Positions 12,446 through 23,575 of a DNA stretch of 64,000 bases are shown here, piece by piece; the first letter of the stretch is position 1; every line of letters starts with the position of its first letter. The position numbers were made by a program, and so were the translations under genes. The stretch is from Rhizoctonia solani (lineage: Eukaryota > Basidiomycota > Agaricomycetes > Cantharellales > Ceratobasidiaceae). The stretch lies in contig NC_057372.1 in NCBI RefSeq assembly GCF_016906535.1, positions 3,019,501-3,083,500 of the forward strand. Reading direction: 5' to 3'. A model generated the notes under the pieces. The model was not told where the DNA came from. It ran no database searches and saw only the letters and a list, made by a program, of their open reading frames with translations.

Positions 12446-13114
12446 CTATAGCTCTAGGTTGAAATATAAGTAACCTTCGCTATTAACCTTGACGTGTCCA
12501 TTCATAAGTTTTACGCCTCAATATTTTTACTTCCTAAGCATCACAACCACGTGTAGTTACTTTTTTGTATGTAGGCATGATTATTATTGCAACTTTTACT
12601 ATCGCTCAAGATCTTGGATGTACACAAGCTTATTTTAACACATCGGCGCCATGATATGGGCTTGGCATCCAGGTCGAGTAACGAAGCACAGCACATGACG
12701 CAATTGGAAATCAAATGACCGTGATCCGCTTACCACCCAAGTGTGATCGGCTACCCCAACAACTTGTGTTTTGAATTTTTTTACCGTACGCATAGCTACT
12801 AAGAGCACATGCTATGACTAGAGTGAAACTGATTCAGCTTGAGCCGTTTAGGTGGTTTTATGATACGGTCGTGTATTTCACCGGGGGCTGGGTCGCCTGT
12901 CTACTCATGTGATTAATGGAATTGGAGTACCCCACGGAGCATCGCCGTAAGCGAGGCATGGAGCAAATTTCGAACGTTCGTTATGGGAAATAGTCTTCAA
13001 TAATGGTTCGTATTGCGTTAGGTATGCTAAAAATGACGCCTTATCCCTTTCAGTTCAAATATGTTTGCTCTCATAAGACTATGCCACCAAAATTCTTTCC
13101 CCCAGCTTACCCCG
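12446..13114. other. intergenic between TPR-CHAT and permease genes
   Basis: About 670 bases holding the 3' region of the TPR-CHAT gene and the permease promoter. I see no protein-like ORF, RNA gene or repeat. An in-frame ATG at 13061 could extend the permease by 18 residues. Confidence 0.5.
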
Positions 13115-15105
13115 ATGTCTCAAAAGGCCACTGAGCAGGTGAAACTTTCTGGGTCTAACGAGAAGCTCAAGTATGGAGACCCGGAAAAACATAGTAGTTC
13201 TCAGAACTCGGTGATAGTTGCCGAGGATGGTGGTAAGGATTCACCGTATACTTTTTGCTGGCTACCAATGTACTAACGGTGGTTTCAGTAGATAGACAAG
13301 TGTTTGATAGCGGAGTGCAAAGAAAACTCAAAGCACGTCATCTTGCGATGATTGCTTTGGGCGGCACTATCGGTACTGGACTTTTCGTGGGATCTGGAGG
13401 AGCTCTTGCCAAGGGTGGACCAGTCGGCATATTACTAGGCTACGTGAGTATCACTTAATGCACAAAGTGCAATCGTGCTGAGAATGTGTTTAATCAATGT
13501 CCCACAGTTCATTATGGGTATGGTAGTCTACAGCGTGATGATCGCGTTAGGCGAAATGGCCACCCTTTTTCCCGTTTCAGGCGGGTTTATGCATTATGCA
13601 TCACGATGTAAGTTCACGCCATTTTGACTTGCAAGGTTTGCCTTATTCACGCTTTTTATTAGTTATCGACCCTGCCGTTGGGTTTGCGCTTGGCGTTAAC
13701 TACTGGTATTGCTGGGGGATTGCTCTCCCAGTCGAACTCACTGCGGCTGCGATCGTAATTCAGTACTGGAACACAACCGTCAACATAGCAGTCTGGGTCA
13801 CCATCCAATATGTGCTGATTCTGATCATCAACTTTATGGGTGTTCGATGGTATGGCGAATTCGAATTCTGGTTCTCGGCTATCAAAATTACGGCCATTGT
13901 CGGCCTCATTATCTTGGGGGTTGCAATCAACTGTGGAGCCGGTCCTGCCAGCACCGGATATATCGGTTTCAAATACTGGGTTGATCCCGGCCCGTTCAAT
14001 CAAGTTGCAACTCATGGTGGTGCTAGTTTTGTGCCGGGGGCATGGGGACGTACGTTGAACCAACAAATTTTAACCCTTTCTCTATCTGACATTGGATTTG
14101 TTCAGGATTCTTGGCTTTTTGGAATGTATTCGTCCAAGCTGCGTTCTCGTTCATCGGAACCGAAATCGTTGCAGTCACAGTTGGAGAAGCTGAAAACCCG
14201 CGCCGGAATGTTCCCAAGGCCATTCGTCGAGTATTTTGGCGTATCATTATATTCTACGTTGTCGGTATTCTCATTATCGGGTTGAATGTTCCATACAACT
14301 CGCCCAGTTTGATCAATAATTCGGGAGGTACTGCCAGTGCTAGCCCTTGGGTTATTGCGATTAGGACCGCTGGTATCAAGGGGCTTCCGAGCGTTATTAA
14401 TGCGGTTATTCTCGTCTCAGCTTGGAGCGCTGGGAATTCCGACTTGTATGCGAGCTCCCGTACCCTTTACGCCCTAGCAATCGAAGGTCAACTCCCCAAA
14501 TTCCTCAGGCGGTGTACTAAAGATGGGCTGCCAGTGTGGGCTGTTTTCGTGACGTCGCTATTCGGAGTGCTTGGGGTGAGTTGGATCAATCAAATAAGTT
14601 TAATGAAACTAATAAACGGGTCTATTAGTACATGAACGCAGGATCCGCCACTGCGGTAACAGTATTCAACTGGCTGTATAACATTTCATCCATTACTGGA
14701 CTTATCAGCTGGCTGGTCATTCTAATTGCCTACCTCCGAATGTACTACGGGCTCAAGCGTCAAGGGCTATCTCGTGACGACTTCCCATACATTGCGCCAT
14801 TCCAACCCTACGCATCTTGGTTCGGGGCTATCTTTGTGTCCTTGGTCATATTCTTCAATGGCTTTACGATTTTCCTGGCCGGAAACTGGGATGTTTCATC
14901 CTTCGTCGCCGCGTACATCTGTTTGCCCATATTTGGGCTACTATGGGCAGGATGGAAGTTCTTCAAGGGCAGTCGATGGGTTCGTCTAGATGAGATGGAC
15001 TTTGTCACTGGTAGAAGTGAGTTGGACAGGATGAACGAGGAGCAAGAGGCGCTCTATGAGGCACCGAAGGGCTTCCTGGCCAGGTTGTGGGATTGGATGT
15101 TCTAG
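13115..15105 (+). CDS. amino-acid permease (fungal AAT/YAT family)
   Basis: Plasma-membrane proton/amino-acid symporter of the APC superfamily, about 560 residues and apparently intact over six exons. The start is ATG 13115 ([13 protein letters not shown]), with an in-frame alternative at 13061. After a hydrophilic N-terminus the signature begins: [20 protein letters not shown] (TM1, with the substrate-binding GTIGTG loop). Next come [56 protein letters not shown], and [19 protein letters not shown]. The last exon starts [15 protein letters not shown] and ends [10 protein letters not shown] with the stop at 15103-15105. The introns I checked (for example 13608-13662) all preserve frame. Substrate range cannot be read from sequence. 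Confidence 0.93.
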
Positions 15106-15240
15106 AAAAAACTCCCTTGTGGTATTAATTTGTACATTAGATGCTCATTTATTATAAATAATTAAACAAGACTTGCGAGAGATTTTGACTACTTGTTGTG
15201 GCTTGACCACCCCGGTGACACGTGACTTTTGGTCATGGAT

Positions 15241-15246
15241 ACGCGT
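15241..15246. promoter_or_regulatory. ACGCGT (MCB-type) box 1 upstream of Ku70
   Basis: Exact ACGCGT palindrome, the MluI cell-cycle box bound by MBF in yeasts. It lies 53 bases before the Ku70 ATG. Function here is inferred from the motif only. Confidence 0.45.
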
Positions 15247-15259
15247 TCGCGGATGACAA

Positions 15260-15265
15260 ACGCGT
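15260..15265. promoter_or_regulatory. ACGCGT (MCB-type) box 2 upstream of Ku70
   Basis: Second exact ACGCGT, 14 bases after the first and 34 bases before the Ku70 ATG. Two copies this close are unlikely by chance in a random sequence, but no binding data exist here. A CACGTG-containing stretch (gacacgtgac) lies just upstream near 15218-15227. Confidence 0.45.
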
Positions 15266-15298
15266 TCTACACCACCACAGTCACCCCAACATCAGATC

Positions 15299-18140
15299 AT
15301 GCCTCCGTTTGATAACGATTGGATAGGTGAGTGACCGTGTGTCATGCTTTAATCATAAGATACTGATACGCAATAGTTCAGGATGAGGATGAAGAGGCTG
15401 AGCTCGACGAACAGGATGTGAGCATGCTCAACCTTCGTTTGGTAGATTAATTCCTCATTATTTTAGTACAGTATAGTTCCCAAAGAGCTGCGATCTTATT
15501 TTGTATAGATGTCACTCCTGAGATCCTTGAGCCCCGTATATCACCGAGCGGCGATAAAAGTCCTTGTGCTCTCGAATTAATATTTCAAGCAGCAGTTGAT
15601 CTACAAAAGCGAAAGATTGTTCATGGGCCGGGAGACGCAGTGGGGATCATGTTGTTTAATACGGTAGGAGATCATATTGCACTAATAGATGTTCTGAGTA
15701 AGTTAGGTCTGAGATAGATCGAAACCAGAGGGGATATAGTCAAGCCCAATATGTATTTGTATCAGCACGTTTCTCAGGTCAACGCCCCAGCTATTCAGAA
15801 ATTGCTCCAGTTGCTCAACGGTATGTTCATCGCTATTTAAACCTATTGACAGAACTGACTGTTATTCAGAGGCCGAAGATAATCCCGAATACTTTTCGAT
15901 GCTATTCTCCCCTTCCGACAAATATGTTTCAATGCATAACCTTTTTCTGACTTGTAGCCATGTTCTGCGGGATGGGTCAGTGCTCATCGTTGAATACTGG
16001 AGTTTGACTAACAATGCGCTTATGCACCAGAGTTCCCAAGGCTACCTCAAAGCGTATATTCTTCTTTACTGATAAGGATGATCCCGAGTTTGGAAATGCT
16101 ACTAAAAGGCAGGCCGCACAAAAAGCAGTCGAGGTTAGTTACATTCGTACCGTGAATGAATACATCCTAAACGCCTACATAGGACCTATACAATGCAGGA
16201 ATTGGGATCCAGCCTTTCTTCATGGCCCAGCCTGGACAACCTTTCGAAGTCGATAAATTTTATTCCGTCAGTCCTCTCAACCGCAATCCCCTCTCATCAT
16301 ACAGCCTATAACGATTCCAATTCAGAGAGTTCTCTCTCGCCCTGGAGACGAATTGGGCGATGATGTTACTGTGAACGTACACGAAACTTTCGATAAATTA
16401 CTGACGGATATGCGACTGCATGAAGCTACCACTCGAACTCTTTTCAACATCCCTATGCAGTTGGGTGATGGCTTGACAATTGGAGTCAAAGCGTGGGTAA
16501 TCCAAGAGGGTGTCTCATGCTTTTCTGACTCTGCTTATAGGTACGGTCTGATAACTGAACAACGCAAAGGGACATACAAATATTTTTCTAATATGGGGAA
16601 AAGCATAGAAGAAGTGTTTCCAAAAACAGTATATTTCGACGAGGTAGGCGGTAGTAGACCCCTTTCTATTCTGGTGACTAAGGCATCTCTTAGGAACAAG
16701 AACAAGAAGTACCCAAAGAATCTATTGTATTTGGTTATCAATTTGGAACTGGCCAGCCCGAAGTTTCGGAGGAAGATGTGGATGCACCTGTCATCAAAGA
16801 TAAGGTTAGTAGGAGAAATCGACGTATTATACAGGGGGCTCATCGGCTAGACAGGTGTTTTATACACCAGAAGAAATGAAGGCCTTTAGGACCTTTAATA
16901 TCAATCCAAGTATGTATCTTGTGGTATCCGCTAGGGATTGATTGACCTAATTGGCCACCTAGGTATTAAAATTCTGGGGTTCAAAGACATCAAGACCCTC
17001 CCCTTCGATGCCAACGTGAAGCGTTCGATATTTATACATCCCAATGAAGCGGTTCGTCTTGCCTTCTTCAATTAGAATATAATTTCACTTGTATTCCAGG
17101 CATTCACTGGTAGCATCCGTACATTCAAGGCGCTCTTGGACTCAATGCTTAGCAAGAAAAAGTATGCACTAACACGATGCCTGTTTCGGAAAAACTCGGC
17201 CATAATTTTCTGCGCTATGCTTCCTCAAGTGAGCAACTCTGTGAAGTGTGACACTTGGGTGGCGAGTTCTCACCGTTTGTATAGGAGGAGCTAAGAGATG
17301 AAGATGAACACCAAATTGAACCCGGTGGATTCCATTTGATCCCACTACCTTATGCGGATGATATCCGGCAACCTACTGTGGAGCGATCTGCTCATTGTGA
17401 GAGACCCCCTATATGTATGGTATTTGATGAACTTAGCAGCTTCAGGTTCACCACATCTACGCAAGTTGGCAGTAGATGTTATTCAGCGCATGGTCTACAG
17501 CGCTGGATATAATCCAGATGATATTTCTAACCCTGGTAACATTTCTTGCTGAGTCTATACGCTCTAAATATATAGTTAACGACATCGTCTTGTAGCACTG
17601 GCATTGCACTATGGCTTCCTCCAGGCCGAGGCATTTGGGGAGGAATATAACCCCGAAGAGGACTTTAATGACAAATCAGCGCCTCGGTTCAACGTCATTC
17701 AGAGGGTTGGTTCTATGCTGTTTTATCCAGGGGATTTTCTCTAACTTGCTTTTGGAAATAGAGAGCCGGAGGACTCATAGAAGCTTGGCACCAGGCACTG
17801 GACCAAGATCCTGAGGCAGCCGAGATGGCAGTGGAACCAAAAGTAGGCACCAAGCGCAAAGTGGTACGAAAATAGTTGGTATTTGTGATAGGTTATGTCT
17901 GATTTTGCCAATAGGGCGCTGTGGATGAGCTTGTCGTCCGAGCTCATTATGATGATAATATCTTGAACAAGGTCGGCATAGCCAAACGCGATTCGTACTA
18001 CCCTGACTAATCCCTGTGACTTTTAGCTTACCGTTGAGCAACTCAAAACGTATCTCAAAGCCCACAGTCAGCCATACAGTGGCAAGAAGAATGACCTTAT
18101 TGAGAGGGTCCAAGATTGGTGTGCGACGCATCCAGCGTAG
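15299..18140 (+). CDS. KU70: Ku70 (XRCC6-type) DNA end-binding protein
   Basis: Large subunit of the Ku heterodimer, which with Ku80 threads onto DNA double-strand ends for non-homologous end joining and telomere protection in the nucleus. The start is ATG 15299 (MPPFDNDWIVQDEDEEAELD). After an acidic leader the von Willebrand-like N-terminal domain begins (SSQRAAILFCIDVTPEILEP) and includes ATSKRIFFFTDKDDPEF. The Ku core follows (ETFDKLLTDMRLHEATTRTL, then GLITEQRKGTYKYFSNMGKS, KTVYFDE, FCAMLPQ and GGFHLIPLPYADDIR). A C-terminal SAP DNA-binding motif reads LTVEQLKTYLKAHSQPYSGK and ends DWCATHPA before the stop at 18138-18140. More than a dozen short introns; each join checked keeps frame. 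RFC5 lies downstream on the same strand. Confidence 0.92.
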
Positions 18141-18300
18141 TCAACTCGTTCGGGTTTCTGATCTTCTTTCATAACTCTTCTTGTTGGATTCTTCACATCT
18201 TATGTATGGAGTATATTATAAATAATATCGCTAGAATGGTTGTGTTTCACGCTGATGCAGTGAACCAGAGGGAATCGTCGATCAAGTGATGACGTTAACT

Positions 18301-18314
18301 ACGCGGTCACGTGG
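18301..18314 (+). repeat. left target-site duplication of the LINE
   Basis: ACGCGGTCACGTGG, repeated exactly at 20492-20505 on the other side of the retroelement. Contains the CACGTG palindrome. Confidence 0.88.
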
Positions 18315-20216
18315 TTGTCCTCCTTATACTCAACTCCCCTACTCATTGCCGCTCAAGACAATCATGCACAGTCATTTGCATACATTGACGACTTCACCAT
18401 ACTAGCTTGGGGGAAGTCACATGAGTATAATGTTGCCACAATGGGGCGGATAGCCACTCGAGTCTCTAACACTGCCACAAAACTTGGTCTTGAATTTGAA
18501 ATTGATAAGTCTGACCTTATTCATTTTTATCGCCACCCTAACCACTCTGCCAACCCCAGTCTTCACCTTACCCTGAATGGCAAGAACTACACCATACTGC
18601 CCCAAGGATGTATTCGTTGGCTAGGATTCTACCTAGATAGAAAGCTCACGTTCAAAGAGCATATCTCCAACTCCGCCAACAAAGCTAAAGCCATCATAGC
18701 CGGATTAGGAATGCTAGCCAACACACAGCGTGGACTCACCATCAAACACGCGCGCATCCTTTACCTCACCTGCGTCATCCCAATCCTTACATATGGATCC
18801 CCTCTGTGGTTTCTGGGGCGCAGACAGAAGTCGTTGCTTGAACCGCTTAGGAAGGTCCAGAACCAAGGATTGAGATGGCTTCTTGGAGCCTTCAAAACCA
18901 CTCCCATCCCCTGTCTCGAACACCTAGCATCTATCCCACCCCTGCACATCACGTGCCACAAGCTCATCATGAACTACTCAGCGAAGCTCAGAACCATCCC
19001 CAAGTCATCCGAAGTTGCTAAACGTCTCCCTGCATCATGGGACACGCATACACCCACCCTTAACAGCAACAGAAAGAACACAACTGAGAGCTTACAATCC
19101 CCCATCCACTTCATTGCATCACACAGTCACCCACACATTGAATTTGTCTCGCCTCACATTAACCACCCATCCAACCCAACCATTCCATTCCCTGATCAAA
19201 TCAAAATCAAGGACTCCACTGACGGACTTAAGCGCGACGAATACCGCGACAAAATCCTATCCAAAATTAGCGTACTTGAAGAATGTCATGCCAGCGTTCT
19301 TGGCTACTCAGATGGGCACGCGGCGGTGTCCAATGGCATTCGGAAAGTCGGCGTCGGCTACGTTATACGTGCCGGAAAAAGGACCTTGTCATCGTCGTCA
19401 GTTGGAATTGGACCGCGAGCCAACATCTATGATGCAGAAATGCTGGGAATATTATTAGCATTCATGAAAGCTAAACAAATAGCCGAAAACCAAGGTTATC
19501 GCAAAATACGCATATATTGCGACAACCAGTCCGCCGTTAAATCTATCACCGACCTATCACGACATCCGTGCCAATACACATCCAGAGCATTCGTCACCGC
19601 CGCCAAGGCATTCGTGACGGGACACCCAGAACGATCCATCCACATCACCTGGACACCTGGGCACAACGGAGTCGAAGGCAACGAAACAGCGGACCGCTTG
19701 GCTAACGAGGGAGCTAGAGTGGCCCCAAACCCCATATTCAATCGCACCATTACATGGGCGAAAGAACAGGCAACTCGCAAAACCATACGTTCATGGAAGA
19801 AAGCATGGTACGAACACTCGGAATCACGTATCAACTCGAAATATTACATACCCCGCCCACCCGCACTCAAACTACATCCCATATTCAACTCAAGCAAGCT
19901 GGGCAGGGACATCGAGTGCCGCCTCGTACAATACCTCACCGGACACGGGCATTACGGCGAGTACCATGCACAATTCCACCACGACGTAGATCCCAGATGC
20001 GCCTGCGGGGAGTCGGAGGAGACAATCTTTCATTTAACCACCTCCTGTCCCGCTACGGCGGGACACAGGGGGATACTCAGTGAGTTTTCCACCAACATTA
20101 ATGACCCCACACTGTTTGGCTCCCTGGCAGGTCTCGAAGCAGTCGCAAAGTTCATAGCCAAGACGGGCATAGGCCGAAGACGAGGAGGCCCGCAGGCAGC
20201 CGCTCAAGCCATGTAG
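18315..20216 (+). CDS. LINE ORF2 C-terminal part: RT palm/thumb, RNase H, zinc knuckle (partial)
   Basis: Open frame of 633 codons that begins at the truncated 5' edge of the element, so it has no native start. The reverse-transcriptase catalytic motif appears near residue 23 (FAYIDDFTILAWG, with YIDD in place of the more common YADD). The thumb and connection region follow (GCIRWLGFYLDRKLTFKEHI, LYLTCVIPILTYGSPLWF). An RNase H domain lies around residues 325-465 with all four acidic catalytic positions: YSDGHA, YDAEMLGI, IYCDNQSAV and NETADRLANEG. A C-terminal Cys/His cluster reads RCACGESEETIFHLTTSCP. The layout resembles Tad-type fungal LINEs. No frameshift or internal stop is present in the retained part. 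Confidence 0.9.
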   Translation: MSSLYSTPLLIAAQDNHAQSFAYIDDFTILAWGKSHEYNVATMGRIATRVSNTATKLGLEFEIDKSDLIHFYRHPNHSANPSLHLTLNGKNYTILPQGCIRWLGFYLDRKLTFKEHISNSANKAKAIIAGLGMLANTQRGLTIKHARILYLTCVIPILTYGSPLWFLGRRQKSLLEPLRKVQNQGLRWLLGAFKTTPIPCLEHLASIPPLHITCHKLIMNYSAKLRTIPKSSEVAKRLPASWDTHTPTLNSNRKNTTESLQSPIHFIASHSHPHIEFVSPHINHPSNPTIPFPDQIKIKDSTDGLKRDEYRDKILSKISVLEECHASVLGYSDGHAAVSNGIRKVGVGYVIRAGKRTLSSSSVGIGPRANIYDAEMLGILLAFMKAKQIAENQGYRKIRIYCDNQSAVKSITDLSRHPCQYTSRAFVTAAKAFVTGHPERSIHITWTPGHNGVEGNETADRLANEGARVAPNPIFNRTITWAKEQATRKTIRSWKKAWYEHSESRINSKYYIPRPPALKLHPIFNSSKLGRDIECRLVQYLTGHGHYGEYHAQFHHDVDPRCACGESEETIFHLTTSCPATAGHRGILSEFSTNINDPTLFGSLAGLEAVAKFIAKTGIGRRRGGPQAAAQAM

Positions 20217-20491
20217 TATATACGCCCTTAAGGCCGCCACTCCACTCCCGCCCTTACGGCCTCTACCCCGAGTTAGGCCTTAAGCCACCTGTATGTCGCC
20301 ACGCGACCATTTCTTTGTCCTCTGACCGTGCTACGTTCTCGTTTGTTCCTTTCTGTGTGTTTCCCCGTTTGCGCCTTGTTTTGTAGCTTTCACGGTTCGG
20401 TCCCGGTTTTTGTGAGCGGTTTGCCTAGTTCGCATGTAGCTCCCGTATTGTCTTATATATGGAAATGTATCAAAAAAAAAAAAAAAAAAAA
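18315..20491 (+). mobile_element. 5'-truncated non-LTR retrotransposon (LINE) with poly(A) tail
   Basis: Insertion of about 2.18 kb bounded by a perfect 14-base target-site duplication. Its 5' end falls inside the reverse-transcriptase coding region, the usual result of incomplete target-primed reverse transcription. It carries the C-terminal part of ORF2, a 3' untranslated region of about 255 bases and a run of about 20 A from 20472. It sits between the Ku70 stop and RFC5 start. Perfect duplications and a clean poly(A) tail suggest recent insertion. A partial element like this cannot encode a full reverse transcriptase. Confidence 0.92.
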
Positions 20492-20505
20492 ACGCGGTCA
20501 CGTGG
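20492..20505 (+). repeat. right target-site duplication of the LINE
   Basis: Second exact copy of ACGCGGTCACGTGG, directly after the poly(A) run and 61 bases before the RFC5 ATG. This copy is the one now in the RFC5 proximal promoter. Confidence 0.88.
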
Positions 20506-20566
20506 CCGCGCATTGAAATCTCTCCGCCACAACAACCAAACTTCACCTTCTTTGAGCTGTGCCAAT

Positions 20567-22195
20567 ATGTCCCTGTGGGTAGATAAGGTATGTCCCACTG
20601 AAAATGGAATCATGTGTCACGATTAATCATCAAGTACAGTACCGACCACGCACGCTCGATGACCTCAATTATCACTCGGATCTTTCCAAGAGGTTGAGAT
20701 CGTTGGTAAGTATTGATCCATGGTGTTGATGCACACTAATCAGCCTACCAATAATCACTCAGGCAGGTTCAGGTGACTTTCCTCATATGTTATTCTATGG
20801 ACCCTCCGGAGCCGGAAAGAAAACGAGGATAGGATGTACCCTCCGAGAATTGTTTGGTCCAGGAGTGGAAAAGGTACGCTATACGAGGTTCACGTTTTCC
20901 CAGCACAGATTCCGACAATGAATTCGTTTCTAGCTCAAATTGGATCAACGGGTCTTTCTCACCCCGTCAAAACGAAAATTGGATCTCAACGTCGTTCAGA
21001 GTAACTTTCATATCGAGATTACTCCCAGGTAGACCGATTTTGTTCACAAACATGGATTTTTTCCTAACTTGTTTCTACTTCTTAGTGATGTTGGAATGTA
21101 CGACCGCGTTGTGATAAGCGAGATCCTCAAAGAAATCGCACAAACGCAACAAGTTGATTTAAACGCCAAACAACGATTCAAAGGTTTGTTCTCTCACAGG
21201 TAAATCGCCCCAACGTCACTAACGATAAAACACTCACCCCAGTCGTCGTGATCAACGAAGCCGATTCTTTGACTCGAGACGCACAAGCCGCGCTCCGTCG
21301 AACCATGGAGCGATACATGGGCAACCTCCGAATTATCATGTGCGCCAACGGGACGAGTAAACTTATCGCCCCGATCAAGAGTCGATGCTTGTTGGTCCGG
21401 GTAGCAGCTCCGAGCGATCAGGATGTGAGGAACTCTGGGTTCAACGTCGGACGCAACTAATCCAGGCTGTTTTTTCTCCGATGATAGATGGAATTGGCTT
21501 TGAGGGCGGTCGCCAAGCGCGAGCGGTTCGATATTCCGGACGAGGCCGCCGTCCGAATTATACAAGACGCCAAGGGTAATCTACGAAGGGCGATACTAGT
21601 ACTGGAGGCTATGAAAATGCAATCGTGAGTCCTGCTTCGGTTTTTATCAACCGGCGTGTAACTAAGAACCTTGAATTTCTCAGTCCAGATCTGAACGCGA
21701 CGACAAGTATTGTAAAGCCTGACTGGGAGACGTATTGCCATATGGTTGCGGATTTGATACTACAGGAACAGTCACCTCAGCGAATTATGGACATTCGTGC
21801 CAAGGTTTACGAATTACTATCGCACTGTATTCCTCCCACGGTTATTATGAAGGTTGGCCGATTTTGAACTCTTGAGTTTAGTAGATTGACAGTTTGCAGA
21901 CAATAATGGAGAGATTACTGCAAGTGGTTGACGACGCAATAAAACCTGATATCATTCATTGGGCAGCTGTCTTCGTGAGTCGGATTCCCATTCTTCTCTG
22001 TTTTATATTAATAGCGCCTTAGGAACTCCGTGTGCGACTGGGATCCAAAAAAATCTATCATATCGAGGCGTGGATAATCAAGGTCATGAGTATATACAAG
22101 GTGTGCTACCCTCTCTTCGTGTCGGTTCGACTATCGCCTCATGTCATGATTTACAGCACTTCTTTTATGGAATGGATATGGAAGATTTCGATTGA
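20567..22195 (+). CDS. RFC5: replication factor C subunit (yeast Rfc5 / human RFC3 type)
   Basis: Small subunit of the RFC clamp loader, an AAA+ complex that opens PCNA and loads it at primer-template junctions during replication and repair. The start is ATG 20567 (MSLWVDKYRPRTLDDLNYHS). The Walker A motif is LFYGPSGAGKKT, the variant typical of this subunit; the Walker B-like motif is VVVINEADSLTRDAQAALRR; the SRC motif appears in LIAPIKSRCLLVRVAAPS. The sensor 2/lid and collar helices follow, ending in HFFYGMDMEDFD with the stop at 22193-22195. About 350 residues, normal for the family, with around ten short introns. A LINE lies just upstream, and the gene converges with the HD phosphohydrolase, 71 bases apart. 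Confidence 0.94.
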
Positions 22196-22266
22196 GTCGC
22201 TTTTGTGGCTGTTCTACTACGTCTTGTTTCGCGCTAGATCATACACCATTGTACTGGGCCATCTTA

Positions 22267-23252
22267 TTATACGTTATTTGGGATAACGACTTCGTATTCC
22301 TTGTCAACAGCATCCAAGAACTGAAGCATCTAATCGTGCTGTTAGACATGTCGACATGGTTTAACTCAGCATACACGTACCAACTGATGTCTCTGAGCAC
22401 CCAACTCTCGTCCCTGAGGAGTCTTCAATCGGTCTTTGATGTGTAAAAGCTTGTCATGAAAGTGCTGAATTGAGGTCTCAGAAATCTGCGAATCATCGAG
22501 GGGAGCATGAAGAGGCCTGTTGACAGCCGCGCTATAAGCAGCAACGCGCATGATGCCTGGAGCCCACCCCGTCAGTCTCGAGTCAGACTTGGAGGGGAGA
22601 AAACTTACCAAACGCTCCAATAGCGTCGAGTCGGTCCGCATCTTGGACGCAATGGAGCTCAACGCACGAGTCGTGCCAGGGCTCCAATTTATTTTCGGCT
22701 CGGAGTTTCTTTTCGGTCGACCAAGAGACGTTTTCTACAATACGTACGATCTATGAATGAACATCGGTTAGGAGCATCAATCAAGTACGGAGATGAACAC
22801 ACTCACAAGCTCCGCCCGACCATCTCCCAATAAATCAACATTGCCCTTGACGCTCTCAAAAAAGGGCCGAAAATAAGCATTTGCATCAGCAGCTTCTTCG
22901 GGAGTTACGTATTTCTTGTCCAGAACATCGTGCAGAAGAGCAGCCAATTCAACGACTAACAAGTCCGGTTGGGGCGTTTGAGACTTTGCAAGAGCAAGTG
23001 CTGTCCGTCGAACACGGTTTACTAATAACTGATGAGTCGAAGGGGAAAGTATGGGTATTCAAGTGGCTTACCGTGGTAGGCATCGTGGCTAGGATCGTAT
23101 TTTTTCATGGTTTTCTATTGATTCGTGTCAGCTGAGTGAAATCTTTGGGGATGGGAGTACGGGCTATGGGCCCGTACCTCCATGAGCTCTTCGGCAGCAG
23201 CGATCACCGCCTTCTCAGCGCCAGTAGGATACTCCACAGATGTTGCTGTCAT
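22267..23252 (-). CDS. HD-domain metal-dependent phosphohydrolase
   Basis: Soluble HD-superfamily hydrolase of about 235 residues, expected to cleave phosphomonoester or nucleotide substrates; the substrate is unknown. The chosen start is ATG 23252 (MTATSVEYPTGAEKAVIAAA), with an in-frame alternative at 23297. Metal-ligand motifs are present in order: SHDAYHVNRVRRTALALA (first His), LAALLHDVLDKKY (HD) and VQDADRLDAIGA (last Asp). The C-terminal half reads SAAVNRPLHAP and HFHDKLLHIKDRLKT, typical of the YedJ-like group. The final short exon encodes MLQFLDAVDKEYEVVIPNNV and stops at 22267-22269. All exons join in frame over about five introns. Transcribed convergently with RFC5. Confidence 0.86.
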
Positions 23253-23575
23253 GATCAAGTTCTGTCGCGTAGAGAGCACACTGGTCTTGAACCTCAAAAA
23301 TTTGGAGTTGGCAAAAAGCTATTTATCATAGACGAGACGCGGGAGGGAAAGAACCAGCGCGCGTGAACCACAAGTCGCGTTCAAAGCGCCCAGCGCCTAG
23401 GGCAACACGCAAATTGCCGGGCTTGCTAACGAAATTCAAATCATGACGCAAACGAGAAAGCAAACATTTATTCATACGAACTCGACTAGTGTACCAGATA
23501 AATAAAACGAAGAACAAGAGGGGTATTAACACAGTAATAACAACACAGCAACACAACCGAAAACGCATATTCAAA
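23253..23575. other. intergenic between HD hydrolase start and GMC stop
   Basis: About 320 bases on the minus-strand transcriptional path, giving the HD gene its promoter and the GMC gene its 3' end. No ORF or repeat that I trust. Confidence 0.5.

Noticed and set aside
13659..14066. Minus-strand open frame of 135 codons
   Set aside because: Antisense to the long permease exon.
15299..23252. Ku70-LINE-RFC5-HD block considered as a new repair gene cluster
   Set aside because: Each gene has its own promoter, they are conserved housekeeping genes, and the retroelement is a late insertion; adjacency alone does not show a system.
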